Below, one piece after another: positions 24,971 through 32,752 of a stretch of 47,540 bases of DNA. The stretch spans positions 1 through 47,540 of IMG/VR virus record IMGVR_UViG_3300028388_000898; one strand, 5' to 3'. The notes beneath the pieces were generated by a model, which saw only the letters and a program-made list of their open reading frames with translations, searched no databases and was not told the DNA's origin. The first letter of the stretch is position 1, and each line of letters starts with the position of its first letter. A program made the translations under genes and the position numbers. This stretch comes from a virus.

Positions 24971-25508
24971 TGGCTTTGCCCTCCCAGCGGTTGTTCAGGC
25001 CAGTGAGCATCTCACCGTACGCCTTGTCGGCATCGGTGGTCTGCTGTTGGTTGCGGTGTGCACCGGCGAGCTGATCGCGTACCGGGTCGCCCTTGACCTG
25101 TGCGTTGTCGAACAACGCTTTCAGGTAGTCAGCACTGCGACCAGCGGTGTCCATGGACGGGTACGCTTTGGCGACGGCAGCGGCGACGATCTCGTCGTTA
25201 CTTTTGCCTTTCAGGTCGTCGTCCTTAAGTCCGAGGGCAACGCCGCGAGCCACAACGTCGGCACGCTCACGCACTTTGGCGTCCAGCGCAGCGGCATCCA
25301 GGACGTCGCCTTTCAGCTTGGCGATCTCAGCGTCCTTTTCGCCCAGTTGCTTGTCCTTGTCGGCCAGCGTTGCGGCGTGCGTGGATTTCATGGTGGACAG
25401 GGTAGCGTCGGCATCGGAGACCTGCTGTTGCAGTTTGGCGATAGCCTGTGCCCCCTGCGGAGTTACCTCGATTTCGAGGCCATCGAACATGACTTTCTGC
25501 AAGTTCAT
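24963..25508 (-). CDS. Scaffold protein from nested in-frame start
   Basis: An internal ATG at 25508 is preceded on the minus strand by AAGGAAG, 5-6 bases away. Translation from it gives 181 residues starting MNLQKVMF, the complete helical scaffold half of the protease-scaffold protein. Many phages express scaffold from a nested start in the protease gene (lambda C/Nu3 is the model). Seen: the ribosome-binding site and frame. Inferred: use. Confidence 0.6.
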   Translation of the reverse strand: MNLQKVMFDGLEIEVTPQGAQAIAKLQQQVSDADATLSTMKSTHAATLADKDKQLGEKDAEIAKLKGDVLDAAALDAKVRERADVVARGVALGLKDDDLKGKSNDEIVAAAVAKAYPSMDTAGRSADYLKALFDNAQVKGDPVRDQLAGAHRNQQQTTDADKAYGEMLTGLNNRWEGKANA

Positions 25509-26063
25509 ATCGCTTCCTTCAGTTGGGGTTGATGTGGTGTCGCCGACGCGACAATGCTTACCGGCACGGCCTTTATCGACCACTGCCAAATGATTGATTC
25601 GGATGTTGCGCTGGACAGCGCCGTATGCATGCCCGTCCGCTGTAACACCCGGAGTAAAGTCCAGGTCACAAGTATAGCCAGCGCTCAGTTCGCGCTTGCC
25701 TGCTTCCACGTCTGCGATCGCGGATTCGTCCATGAGTGCAAACGGCACAACAAGGAACTCGCCGTCACGTGCTACGCCTCCGCCTGTGATACCGGCTGCA
25801 TACTTCTTCCAGTTAGCAGCATTTACCATTTCAGGCGGATGGTTGCTCGTGATTGGACGATTGGCAAGCGTCGCCATGCTGTCTTTCGCAAACACCTCCT
25901 CTTCCGGGCGGTACACAACAACCATGTCGACGTCAGGCTTACCGACCTCAACGCCGAGGTACGTCTGCAACCCAGTACGAGCGGCGCGTACGTCTGCAAC
26001 GAGGTAGCCGTCCGCGGTACGGCGTACGCCAGTCAACTCAGCTTTATCGAACATCTGCGTCAT
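24963..26063 (-). CDS. Prohead protease-scaffold (DUF2213-like)
   Basis: A 366-residue two-part protein. Residues ~1-170 match DUF2213-type prohead maturation proteases: NRPITSNHP (candidate catalytic His) and KRELSAGYTCD (candidate Ser). The second part is a charged helical scaffold with a coiled-coil stretch (TLADKDKQLGEKDAEIAKLKG). A strong internal ribosome-binding site and ATG at 25508, in frame, would make the scaffold alone. The start at ATG 26063 overlaps the preceding stop (ATGA). A start at 26204 lies in the upstream gene and is less likely. Confidence 0.8.
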   Translation of the reverse strand: MTQMFDKAELTGVRRTADGYLVADVRAARTGLQTYLGVEVGKPDVDMVVVYRPEEEVFAKDSMATLANRPITSNHPPEMVNAANWKKYAAGITGGGVARDGEFLVVPFALMDESAIADVEAGKRELSAGYTCDLDFTPGVTADGHAYGAVQRNIRINHLAVVDKGRAGKHCRVGDTTSTPTEGSDMNLQKVMFDGLEIEVTPQGAQAIAKLQQQVSDADATLSTMKSTHAATLADKDKQLGEKDAEIAKLKGDVLDAAALDAKVRERADVVARGVALGLKDDDLKGKSNDEIVAAAVAKAYPSMDTAGRSADYLKALFDNAQVKGDPVRDQLAGAHRNQQQTTDADKAYGEMLTGLNNRWEGKANA

Positions 26064-26848
26064 ATTACAGCCTCTGCCGTACACCGGCACATGATGTCGT
26101 GACCGGGATGGCCTGTGGTCACTGGCGGCTGATCCCACCGGATCTTCTTGCCGTTGTTGCTGCGATGCGTCGGCCGTACTCGCTCGTCTTGACTTGTACG
26201 CCACACGTAAGAGGTGACCCCCGCCTCAACTTGCCGAATGCGCGAAAACGAGCTGTTCGCCTTTGCGATCTGGTCGCGAGCAATAACCTTCGCCCGGTTA
26301 CGCGACACTTTCAGCACTCGCTGCACATCGTCTACAAACGCCTTGACAGACTTGCCACCCGACGCGTAATCCAATGCAAGCTGTGCAATACGCCGTGCAC
26401 TGGTACTGCTAATGTCTTTGATCAGCTCCGCTGCGCTTGCGGCAGAACGCTGAATAGACTCGGTCAGGTCGCTGTGATGAACGAGCGCAGCGATGTCAAC
26501 GCCGATTGCTTTACGCACCGCTCGCGTCCATGCGGCGGTGTGCTGTCTTCCGGCAAGGTTTAACACAGTTCGGATCTGTGCAACGGTCGCGTTCACCAAG
26601 CTAGCGAAGTACGCTGTCATCTCTGTATTGGCCTTAGCCAAATCGTCAACCTCTGCGTCGCGTGTGTACCGGCTATGAATTGTGCGCACTGCCGGTAAAT
26701 AGGTTTCGCGCAAGTATAGGCGCATTTGTTTCAGCATGCCAAACATTGCGCGGCGATACTGAGCCTCAGCTATCAACGACGGCGCGATGCCCTGGATGCG
26801 CTTGCCTTTGGCCTTAGGATTCAGTGTTGTCAGCTGATAGCGCGGCAT
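26060..26848 (-). CDS. Minor head protein (phage Mu F / SPP1 gp7-like)
   Basis: A 262-residue head morphogenesis protein. Its C-terminus (about 200-262) is the Mu F-like domain: VIARDQIAKANSSFSRIRQ, then YVWRTSQDERVRPTHRS, and finally GHPGHDIMCRCTAEAV. The Cys and His residues of this last stretch are typical. It lies directly after the portal and is probably injected or placed inside the prohead. The start at ATG 26848 overlaps the portal by 35 bases; an ATG at 26893 would overlap more. Confidence 0.85.
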   Translation of the reverse strand: MPRYQLTTLNPKAKGKRIQGIAPSLIAEAQYRRAMFGMLKQMRLYLRETYLPAVRTIHSRYTRDAEVDDLAKANTEMTAYFASLVNATVAQIRTVLNLAGRQHTAAWTRAVRKAIGVDIAALVHHSDLTESIQRSAASAAELIKDISSTSARRIAQLALDYASGGKSVKAFVDDVQRVLKVSRNRAKVIARDQIAKANSSFSRIRQVEAGVTSYVWRTSQDERVRPTHRSNNGKKIRWDQPPVTTGHPGHDIMCRCTAEAVI

Positions 26849-28118
26849 AGGAATCTTCGCCCACCAGTTCAAGCGCAGCGTCAACGCCCGCATACGCGTC
26901 GCCCTGTTTCATGTTTTCAACAGCAAGCGCGGCGATGTACGCTGGATCAAACAGCATGGACTCAGCATAGTTCTTCCAAGCAATGGAATCCTCCTTGCGA
27001 AGCTCTGCGCGCTCTTTTGCGCTGAGTTGCCACAAGGGGTTCCAAGTGTATGCGGTATCCAGCGGAAGTCCGGCATTCGCAAGCAGGGCTGTGTCCAGCG
27101 CCCAAAGCGCGTCGGTAAGCTCGTTCTCTTGGCGGCTGGCAAGCCCGTCATAGTAGTTACGGAAGTCGCTGTCGCCGGTAGCATTAAGACCACCCGGACT
27201 TGCGCCTAAGAAACGCGTGATCGGGATGTCGGCTGCACCGGCGAGCGCTTCCAGCGACGCACGCGCAACGTCCACCACACCTGCGAACGTCATTGTCTTC
27301 TGGTCATAGTTGTCGTTGTTATCGCGGATAACCGCCTGCTGTGTGGACTTCATTTGGTGTGTCAGCTGCATGCGCTTGATCAATAGCGCCTCGGACTCCG
27401 AGTCCGACAGCATGTTAGCGAGGTCCTCGATGCCGTAGATGTCCACCTTGGCTTCTTGCAGCATTGTCGCCAGCTCGCCAACAGCGACGTCGGCGTTCTT
27501 AATCAACGGCTCAAGGCCGACAAATACCGGGTCGTCCCATCCGTCTTGAAGTTCAGCGTGTCGGCTTGGAACGTCTTTACCTCGGAACCATACGAACCGT
27601 GTGTGGTGAATAGCGTGCGGCGCGTCACCGCGATCAATCGTGTACAGCCTGCCTTTCTGGTAACGCGGCGACATTGGATCGCGGTCGTATTCTGCAACGG
27701 ACAACTCATCGCGACCTATTGGCAACAGGTACGTGAGCTGATCTTTCTGCAGCTTTGTCAGATTTAGTGGCTCACGCAGCACGTCCGGGCTTTCTACATC
27801 CATGCCAAGGTACAGCACCGCTCCGCCTGTTTGCGCAGCCAGCTTCAGCGCCTTCTCAACAGAGCGTTTCACGCGAAGATATCGCGGCTCCACATCTGCT
27901 AGCGCAACGTCGTCCCACGTGCGCCACTCACGCAGCATGTCCTCAATTGGAACGTCTACAACACGCCGCGCAGACCAGCTTGAGCGATACATACTGATGA
28001 ACGCGTCAAGATTATATTGGGGCAGTGCATACGCGGTATTGACAGCCTTGTCCTTGCCAGCCAGTCCGAGACCGGTAACAAGGTTAATAAGTCCATCAAA
28101 TAACGAAAGCCGTTTCAC
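26814..28118 (-). CDS. Portal protein (DUF1073-like)
   Basis: A 434-residue portal of the DUF1073 type. Signatures are the N-terminal MYRSSWSARRVVDVPIEDMLREWR stretch (about 43-66). GGAVLYLGMD follows, then PITRFLGASPGGLNATGDSDFRNYYD (about 304-329), the family's most conserved block. Portals form the dodecameric DNA entry ring. It follows the terminase and a small coiled-coil membrane gene. The C-terminal ~40 residues are acidic. Confidence 0.9.
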   Translation of the reverse strand: MKRLSLFDGLINLVTGLGLAGKDKAVNTAYALPQYNLDAFISMYRSSWSARRVVDVPIEDMLREWRTWDDVALADVEPRYLRVKRSVEKALKLAAQTGGAVLYLGMDVESPDVLREPLNLTKLQKDQLTYLLPIGRDELSVAEYDRDPMSPRYQKGRLYTIDRGDAPHAIHHTRFVWFRGKDVPSRHAELQDGWDDPVFVGLEPLIKNADVAVGELATMLQEAKVDIYGIEDLANMLSDSESEALLIKRMQLTHQMKSTQQAVIRDNNDNYDQKTMTFAGVVDVARASLEALAGAADIPITRFLGASPGGLNATGDSDFRNYYDGLASRQENELTDALWALDTALLANAGLPLDTAYTWNPLWQLSAKERAELRKEDSIAWKNYAESMLFDPAYIAALAVENMKQGDAYAGVDAALELVGEDSYAALSADNTES

Positions 28119-28120
28119 TG

Positions 28121-28447
28121 TCAGTGGAACCTTATCCCATTAGAAAAGAAAGACCAGATGCGCGCTCCGAATTCGTGTACAACAACAGCCGCCGCGCTCA
28201 CCATGCCAATCCATTTCATAGCTTTGCCAAGCCATCCCGACACGCGAACAAACTTCTGTACGTCGTGGTATACGTCTTTAGCTTGGCTGGCGAAACTGTA
28301 TATGTCTCCCAACCTGTCCTCATGCTGCGCATGACGTAGCTCTAGTTCTGACAACCGGCTGCTATTGTCCTCAACAAGCTCGAGGATGCGCGAGATTTTT
28401 GGATCCTCCACACGCCGCTCCCCGGTTACTTGATTTGCTTGTTGCAC
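28121..28447 (-). CDS. Small coiled-coil protein with C-terminal membrane segment
   Basis: A 108-residue product. Residues ~15-65 are a charged coiled coil (ILELVEDNSSRLSELEL), followed by a C-terminal hydrophobic helix around KAMKWIGMVSAAAVVVHEFG (about 76-95) and a short basic tail. The topology is like XhlA-type hemolysin or holin accessory proteins. Its place between terminase and portal is unusual for lysis, so a role in membrane association of packaging or lysis timing is possible. It ends 3 bases before the portal start. Confidence 0.65.
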   Translation of the reverse strand: MQQANQVTGERRVEDPKISRILELVEDNSSRLSELELRHAQHEDRLGDIYSFASQAKDVYHDVQKFVRVSGWLGKAMKWIGMVSAAAVVVHEFGARIWSFFSNGIRFH

Positions 28448-28555
28448 AACGGCAGGTCATTTGTTGATACCACGTGACGCATCCTCGCGTGTCATTTTGC
28501 CGAGCGTAGCGTAAACGTATACCGCATGCAAGAAAATCTATTTTGAAGCGGCAAG

Positions 28556-29899
28556 TTATAGCGGTATCTGTTTACTCTCTTTCCAAAACTTTTCACACGC
28601 GTAGCGAATGCTGTCTATGCAGTGGTTATTTTTGTCTTCCAGTTCGTCAAGGATTTGTTCTGTGCGTTTGTCTACTTTGTAACTGTAGCGAGCAAGCTCG
28701 CGCTGAGTGTAGATACATCTAGGATGCACAACAATGTCGAAAGACTGCAAGAACTTAATGCCTTGCTCGATACTGCCTGCGCCTTTCTTACTGGGCTTAA
28801 CTGGGATCTTCCGCGCTTTCAGAAAGCTAATGATATCGGGTCTTGCGCTATCCGCAATAAACGGCCATCGTACGTCCTGCGCTTCGGGAATATGCTGCAC
28901 CAAAAAGTCAGCAAGACGATCCAGTTCAACGTGCTTCTCATATGCCTCGTGGCTAATGTACAGCGTACGCTCGTCAACGTCTAACCACATGTGAACAGCC
29001 GCCGTCGGATCCACGCTGTAGCCAAAGTCCAGCCCGCGAACTTGACTGCGGAACTTGGCTCTGTCGTGCCATTGCGGCGTCTCGAAGTCCTCCACACGCC
29101 AACGGCTGAACACACTGGCTTGACTGCGCTCCAGGTAGCCGCCTCCCCATACATGATCCGCGAGGCCAGCATCGCGCTCGTAGTCCTCCCGCATCTCGTC
29201 AAGCATGTCCTGCTCAAGAAACGGGTTGTCGTTCCAGTTAGCTTCAATAATAGTCAGCTTCGCTGGCGGATGCTCACCACGGAACAAGGCGTCCACCGGA
29301 TCGTCAGCGTACTTCGGGTTATAGCTAAACCAAAGCTCCGTCCCCTTGGCACGCAATGTCGGTCGCAATGTACGCAGCGACGCAGCGGATATCGTTTGCG
29401 CCTCCTCCACCCAACAGCGGCGAGCGCCCTCGTACGACTTGATTGACTCGGATGTATGGTTTTGCAGGCCAATAAAATCAATACGCCCGCCGCCTGGACA
29501 CTCGATATGCGTGTTAAGGATGCGGAAGTAGCGGCTCAACCGCTGGCGTTTAATGACGTCTTCAATTAGCCGCTTGACAGATTGGTTGATTGATTTCTGT
29601 ACTTCACGTACGCATAACGAACGCAGTCCCGGGATCCGCATGTGGTCGCGTACCAACATCGCCGCAAACGTCCAAGACTTTGCGCTACCTCGTCCACCGT
29701 GCGCGACTTTGTAACGCTGCGTAGACTCTACCAGTTCGCGGAAAACTTCGGGAACGTAGACTGTGTCGTTAGCCGCTTCGGGTAGCGGACCGACGACAGG
29801 CGCGTACTTGATTGTTAACTGTGCAGCTAGTGCACGCTTATCGGCTACGCGCTGTGACGCGAGCTTGCGCGCCTTGCGTATGGCGTACGCGCGATTCAT
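28556..29899 (-). CDS. terL: Terminase large subunit (PBSX / Terminase_3-like)
   Basis: The 447-residue packaging motor has an ATPase with variant Walker A GGRGSAKS (68-75), Walker B CWVEEAQ, and a coupling SYNPK motif. The nuclease domain has GLDFGYSVDP and ADSARPD acidic residues. The start is ATG 29899, overlapping the endolysin stop (ATGA). The C-terminus has NHCIDSIRYA, the last RNase H-like acidic motif. The type is often found in headful-packaging phages, consistent with the circular map. A 108 bp gap with a small inverted repeat follows before the next gene. Confidence 0.95.
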   Translation of the reverse strand: MNRAYAIRKARKLASQRVADKRALAAQLTIKYAPVVGPLPEAANDTVYVPEVFRELVESTQRYKVAHGGRGSAKSWTFAAMLVRDHMRIPGLRSLCVREVQKSINQSVKRLIEDVIKRQRLSRYFRILNTHIECPGGGRIDFIGLQNHTSESIKSYEGARRCWVEEAQTISAASLRTLRPTLRAKGTELWFSYNPKYADDPVDALFRGEHPPAKLTIIEANWNDNPFLEQDMLDEMREDYERDAGLADHVWGGGYLERSQASVFSRWRVEDFETPQWHDRAKFRSQVRGLDFGYSVDPTAAVHMWLDVDERTLYISHEAYEKHVELDRLADFLVQHIPEAQDVRWPFIADSARPDIISFLKARKIPVKPSKKGAGSIEQGIKFLQSFDIVVHPRCIYTQRELARYSYKVDKRTEQILDELEDKNNHCIDSIRYACEKFWKESKQIPL

Positions 29900-30285
29900 G
29901 CGACGGGGTACTTGTCCCAAGGTAGTTGAAAGTGCGGTCCATCGGGAAACGTTCTCCAATCACCGCCCCATTCAATAGCAACGCCAAGTTCATCAGCGGC
30001 CTGTTGCATGGCGTCGGCGATTTTGTGGTACAGCGGCCAATCCCAGCGGACGCCGCCGTTAACATACGCGCCAAGGTCTACGGCATGCCCGGTCAAATGA
30101 CGGCTTTTGTGCGTCGTTGTTGCGCCCGCCTTAAACAGCGCTTTCTGACGTTCAGCAGTACGTGTGCCCTCAAGCACAGCGAAGTCCACTGCTGTCAGTT
30201 CAATGGCGCGCTCCACTATGCGTACAAGATCACTGTGTACGCCCTGCAACCGCTCGCGGCTGCGCTTTCCCAGTTTGAAGCTCAT
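29896..30285 (-). CDS. Endolysin, M15 family peptidase (VanY / T5 Lys-like)
   Basis: A 129-residue L-alanyl-D-glutamate or D,D-peptidase. It has the full M15 zinc set: SRHLTGHAVD with His63 and Asp70, EWGGDW with Glu105, and HFQ with His118. No signal peptide, so release needs a holin, which is encoded just upstream with a 4-base overlap. It cuts the peptide stems of peptidoglycan at the end of infection. Confidence 0.9.
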   Translation of the reverse strand: MSFKLGKRSRERLQGVHSDLVRIVERAIELTAVDFAVLEGTRTAERQKALFKAGATTTHKSRHLTGHAVDLGAYVNGGVRWDWPLYHKIADAMQQAADELGVAIEWGGDWRTFPDGPHFQLPWDKYPVA

Positions 30286-30812
30286 TGTGTGGCCCCCGTA
30301 CGTTTTGCAGAGCGGTCAACCCATTGGGTGACCAGCTTGCCGCCGACTTCCGCGGCGACTGGACCGCCGAAGTAGAACAGCAACACAACGCCGATCAGCT
30401 CGTTGTTTGCCGAGGCGTCCACGGCCAGACTGTGCGCAGCCTGCATAAATTGTTCAGCGCGTGAAATCACGACGTCGCGCACAACGCCGTCGACGGCTGT
30501 TTGGTATTTGACAACGCCGTCTGCGAACGGCGCAGCGGCTTTGAGAATCCAGGCCGCTGTGTGTGCACTGGCCCAAGGAATCGTCACAATAGCGGCGAGC
30601 ATGCGGCGCGCTAGGCGGCTTCCCGAGGTGGACTCCAGCCACGTCATGTAAGCGGCCATGACTTTATCTCGCTGCTGTGCACGCGCTTCGGCCTTCTCCT
30701 CGTCGGTGTATACCATCTTGTCCAGCGCGCTAATCGCGCCGTCAACGATGCGCTCACCAGCTTTCTGCGTGCCAAACATATTTCCCAGTACGGAAGCAAT
30801 CGCGCCAAACAT
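30282..30812 (-). CDS. Holin (3-TM family-like)
   Basis: A 176-residue product. It has an N-terminal amphipathic part and a charged EEKAEARAQQRDKVMAAYMTWLES helix (about 38-61). Hydrophobic stretches then lie near 66-85 (MLAAIVTIPWASAHTAAWIL) and 140-155 (IGVVLLFYFGGPVAAEVGG). This matches the 3-TM holin family of gene transfer agents and phages. It lies directly upstream of the endolysin. AGGAGGG precedes ATG 30812. Confidence 0.8.
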   Translation of the reverse strand: MFGAIASVLGNMFGTQKAGERIVDGAISALDKMVYTDEEKAEARAQQRDKVMAAYMTWLESTSGSRLARRMLAAIVTIPWASAHTAAWILKAAAPFADGVVKYQTAVDGVVRDVVISRAEQFMQAAHSLAVDASANNELIGVVLLFYFGGPVAAEVGGKLVTQWVDRSAKRTGATQ

Positions 30813-30835
30813 GGCATCCCTCCTTTCAGTTAAAA

Positions 30836-30865
30836 CGACGCCGCTACATCTGCGCAGCGGCGTCG
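30836..30865 (-). terminator. Hairpin with short U-run between the CxxCH gene and the holin
   Basis: Arms CGACGCCGCT (30836-30845) and AGCGGCGTCG (30856-30865) form a 10-bp GC-rich stem with a 10-base loop. On the minus transcript it is followed by UUUUA. It lies 24 bases upstream of the holin start. The short U-run suggests partial termination or an RNA-processing/attenuation point rather than a full stop. Confidence 0.6.
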
Positions 30866-30894
30866 GGTGTTGACGCGCGGTGTCGACCCCGCAG

Positions 30895-31188
30895 TCACGC
30901 TAGCTGGTGATACAGCGGCGCGGAGGCCAGCAAGCCGGGGCGGCGGGTGTACACGGGAGCATAGTTCAACACGGCTGGCATCACAACGGGGTTCGTATTC
31001 CCGGTTGTGTGGTGCAGCCCGTGGGTCGTGCCTTTGGGGTCGTGGCAGGCGGTGCACGCGATCGCGTGGCCGTCGCCGTTAACGATGCTGGTGTAGCCGG
31101 TTGCCTGTGGCTGCTGCGCCGCGTACACGGGCGACAGGAGCGTCATGGCGAACAGCGCTGCCAGCAAGATGGACAGGATGCTTTTCAT
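30895..31188 (-). CDS. Secreted small protein with a single CxxCH heme-type motif
   Basis: A 97-residue product with a clear signal peptide (MKSILSILLAALFAMTLL, cleavage after ~residue 23, VYA-A). The mature ~74-residue chain has CTACH at 45-49, the covalent c-type heme attachment motif, and several further His and Met residues (HGLHHTTGN, VVMP) that could be axial ligands. It lies directly upstream of the holin/endolysin in the leftward operon. A phage-encoded c-type cytochrome-like protein would be unusual; the motif may also bind metal or form a disulphide. No family recognised. Confidence 0.6.
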   Translation of the reverse strand: MKSILSILLAALFAMTLLSPVYAAQQPQATGYTSIVNGDGHAIACTACHDPKGTTHGLHHTTGNTNPVVMPAVLNYAPVYTRRPGLLASAPLYHQLA

Positions 31189-31236
31189 AGCGGTTCCTCA
31201 ATTGCTTGCACTTCTGTGTCAACAAGGGCGCAAGCG

Positions 31237-31425
31237 TTACCCTTGCTCGTTAAACCGTGGGCACTGTTCATCATGCGTGCACGAACACTCCGCGAGGCTT
31301 TCGTACGCTGTGCCTTCCCCGTACGGATGCGGCTCCTGCCATGCGTCGTAGAACTTGCAGCAGTGACAGGTTTCGTCAAAACCTTCCGCGTCAAGTAACG
31401 CGTCAACGCTGTCATACCCGCTCAT
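31237..31425 (-). CDS. Small Cys-rich protein, 62 aa
   Basis: An acidic 62-residue product with CHCC near residue 20, CSC near 48 and a later Cys: at least seven cysteines plus histidines, probably binding zinc. It starts inside the stop of the upstream transglutaminase-like gene (ATGA), which is why this frame was chosen over the overlapping one. Function unknown. Confidence 0.55.
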   Translation of the reverse strand: MSGYDSVDALLDAEGFDETCHCCKFYDAWQEPHPYGEGTAYESLAECSCTHDEQCPRFNEQG

Positions 31426-31907
31426 GCCGGATGCCCGCCTTCCCAGTCAGATGCACCACCGTCAATGCGGCGATATTGCACAACCTGTACTCCAGCAGCA
31501 CGTTGTCCGTTCGGCAGCGCGTAACCGCCGCGCTCCAGCTCACCTAGCGTTAACAGCTTGGGAGCCCAGCAATGCCCAAAGTACATGACGCCATCGATAC
31601 GCACCGCGAAGCCGTGGTGATCAAATGCTGCACCGTCAAACTGGTCTGTGTCCAGCATGCACTCGTACAGTTCGGCCAGCTTAAACTCAGCCATAAAGAA
31701 CAGCAGATCCAGCATCAAACGTCCGAAGCCGTCGCAGTCATCGCGTACGAAGCCGCGTGATGTGAGCTGTGACAGCGCGCCAGACCACGACTCCCACGTG
31801 CCGTACTGTTCCGCGTCCGTGGCGTATCGGTACAAAGACCACAGCCACGAGATCACGATCTTGGCAGCGGTACGCGTTCGCGGCTGCTCAATCGTCGGCG
31901 CATTCAT
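31422..31907 (-). CDS. Transglutaminase/C93-like protein, 161 aa
   Basis: The product has the ordered residues of the transglutaminase-like cysteine peptidase fold. Cys is in DDCDGFG (about 56-62), a helix follows, then His is in HHGFAVRIDG (about 97-106), followed by a strand. This resembles the second, clearer member of the fold at 44895 and may be a remote relative. It sits in the small accessory gene cluster upstream of the lysis genes. Activity uncertain. Confidence 0.55.
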   Translation of the reverse strand: MNAPTIEQPRTRTAAKIVISWLWSLYRYATDAEQYGTWESWSGALSQLTSRGFVRDDCDGFGRLMLDLLFFMAEFKLAELYECMLDTDQFDGAAFDHHGFAVRIDGVMYFGHCWAPKLLTLGELERGGYALPNGQRAAGVQVVQYRRIDGGASDWEGGHPA

Positions 31908-32109
31908 AGGGCATGGCCTCGCCGGTGATTGGGTTGGTGAGCGTTGCAGGGCGATCGGCTATGGACAGCGAGCACACGCAAGCCGGAGAAGTTGCGCACT
32001 CCGGGTCAAGCGTCGCAGCGTACGCACCGTATGGCGTTATCGGTTCCTGTGGTTGCGTCTGGCACGCGGCCAAGACGGTGACGGCAAGGATTGCCAAGAC
32101 GTGTTTCAT
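31888..32109 (-). CDS. Small lipoprotein (outer-membrane spanin candidate)
   Basis: A 73-residue product with a typical lipoprotein signal: MKHVLAILAVTVLAAC, lipobox LAAC with Cys16. The mature part begins QTQPQEP, Pro/Gln-rich as in o-spanins, and carries further cysteines. It could act in lysis with the holin/endolysin encoded about 1 kb downstream, but no partner i-spanin was recognised. It could also be a surface-exclusion lipoprotein. Confidence 0.6.
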   Translation of the reverse strand: MKHVLAILAVTVLAACQTQPQEPITPYGAYAATLDPECATSPACVCSLSIADRPATLTNPITGEAMPYECADD

Positions 32110-32163
32110 TTTGTTCCTCGTTGGTTGGTTGCAAAGGTAGCAGTTTAGCGCATGGCGTGCAAG

Positions 32164-32346
32164 TTAGCCGCGTGCTGTAACCTTCTCCCAGATCTGGTTG
32201 ATTTTGTCGTACATCGGTCGCGTGATGGTGTGGTCGTTGTCAATGCGCTCGCGCATATCCGCAATGAACTCTTGCTCCCACTGAGACATCCGGGAATCGC
32301 GTGCTTCGCAGTCGCTCACTAGCAAGTCAACGTCCTCTTCAAACAT
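32164..32346 (-). CDS. Hypothetical protein, 60 aa
   Basis: Acidic helical product. ATG 32346 lies about 7 bases after AGGAGG on the minus strand, a strong ribosome-binding site; an in-frame TTG two codons earlier is not needed. One Cys (near residue 13), no membrane segment. Unknown function. Confidence 0.6.
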   Translation of the reverse strand: MFEEDVDLLVSDCEARDSRMSQWEQEFIADMRERIDNDHTITRPMYDKINQIWEKVTARG

Positions 32347-32499
32347 TTGCAACCTCCTCGATTGATTTTAATGTACAGCGGCAATTCCACGCCATCGGAC
32401 CGCGAGGCGCGTGCTTACCAAACAGCGCGAAGTACACCGTACGCTCAGCACTTGACCACGGGATTGCAATCCGTGCAGCAAAACGGGAAGACGCCAGCA

Positions 32500-32625
32500 C
32501 TACAGCAGCCTCATGACGCCATCAAACCACTCGCCAAGCCACTCGAAGCTCAGCACGTAATACGCCTGATCCGGGTCAAGCATGATGAGGCCGAACACAA
32601 CCAGCACATAAATAAGTTCACGCAT
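32500..32625 (-). CDS. Small membrane protein, 41 aa
   Basis: A 41-residue product, one hydrophobic N-terminal helix (LIYVLVVFGLIML). Its start overlaps the stop of the upstream 44-residue membrane protein, so translation may be coupled; the ribosome-binding site on its own is weak. The pair could be lysis-related or act on the host membrane. Low certainty. Confidence 0.4.
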   Translation of the reverse strand: MRELIYVLVVFGLIMLDPDQAYYVLSFEWLGEWFDGVMRLL

Positions 32626-32752
32626 CGCAGCACCCGCTAGACGTAATGAACGCGTAGAGTATTGTCGCCGCGCTCGTTGAAATAAGAAAACCAACGCCAG
32701 CCCACCAACACCGCTCAGCCAGTGTGCACGGTTTGTGAAAGAGATCGTGCAT
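32618..32752 (-). CDS. Small membrane protein, 44 aa
   Basis: A 44-residue product with one membrane helix (VGFLISTSAATILYAFITS) and four cysteines. ATG 32752 has GGGAGG about 6 bases upstream on the minus strand. It overlaps the 3' end of the endonuclease V-like gene. Confidence 0.5.
   Translation of the reverse strand: MHDLFHKPCTLAERCWWAGVGFLISTSAATILYAFITSSGCCDA

Noticed and set aside
28448-28555. A small gene or promoter in the gap between terminase and the coiled-coil gene
   Set aside because: Only an imperfect inverted repeat (TGACGC...GCGTGTCA) is visible, and the candidate -35/-10 spacing is poor.
31185-31415. Minus-strand frame of 76 residues overlapping the Cys-rich small gene
   Set aside because: The competing frame starts by ATGA overlap with the upstream gene and has a more protein-like composition.
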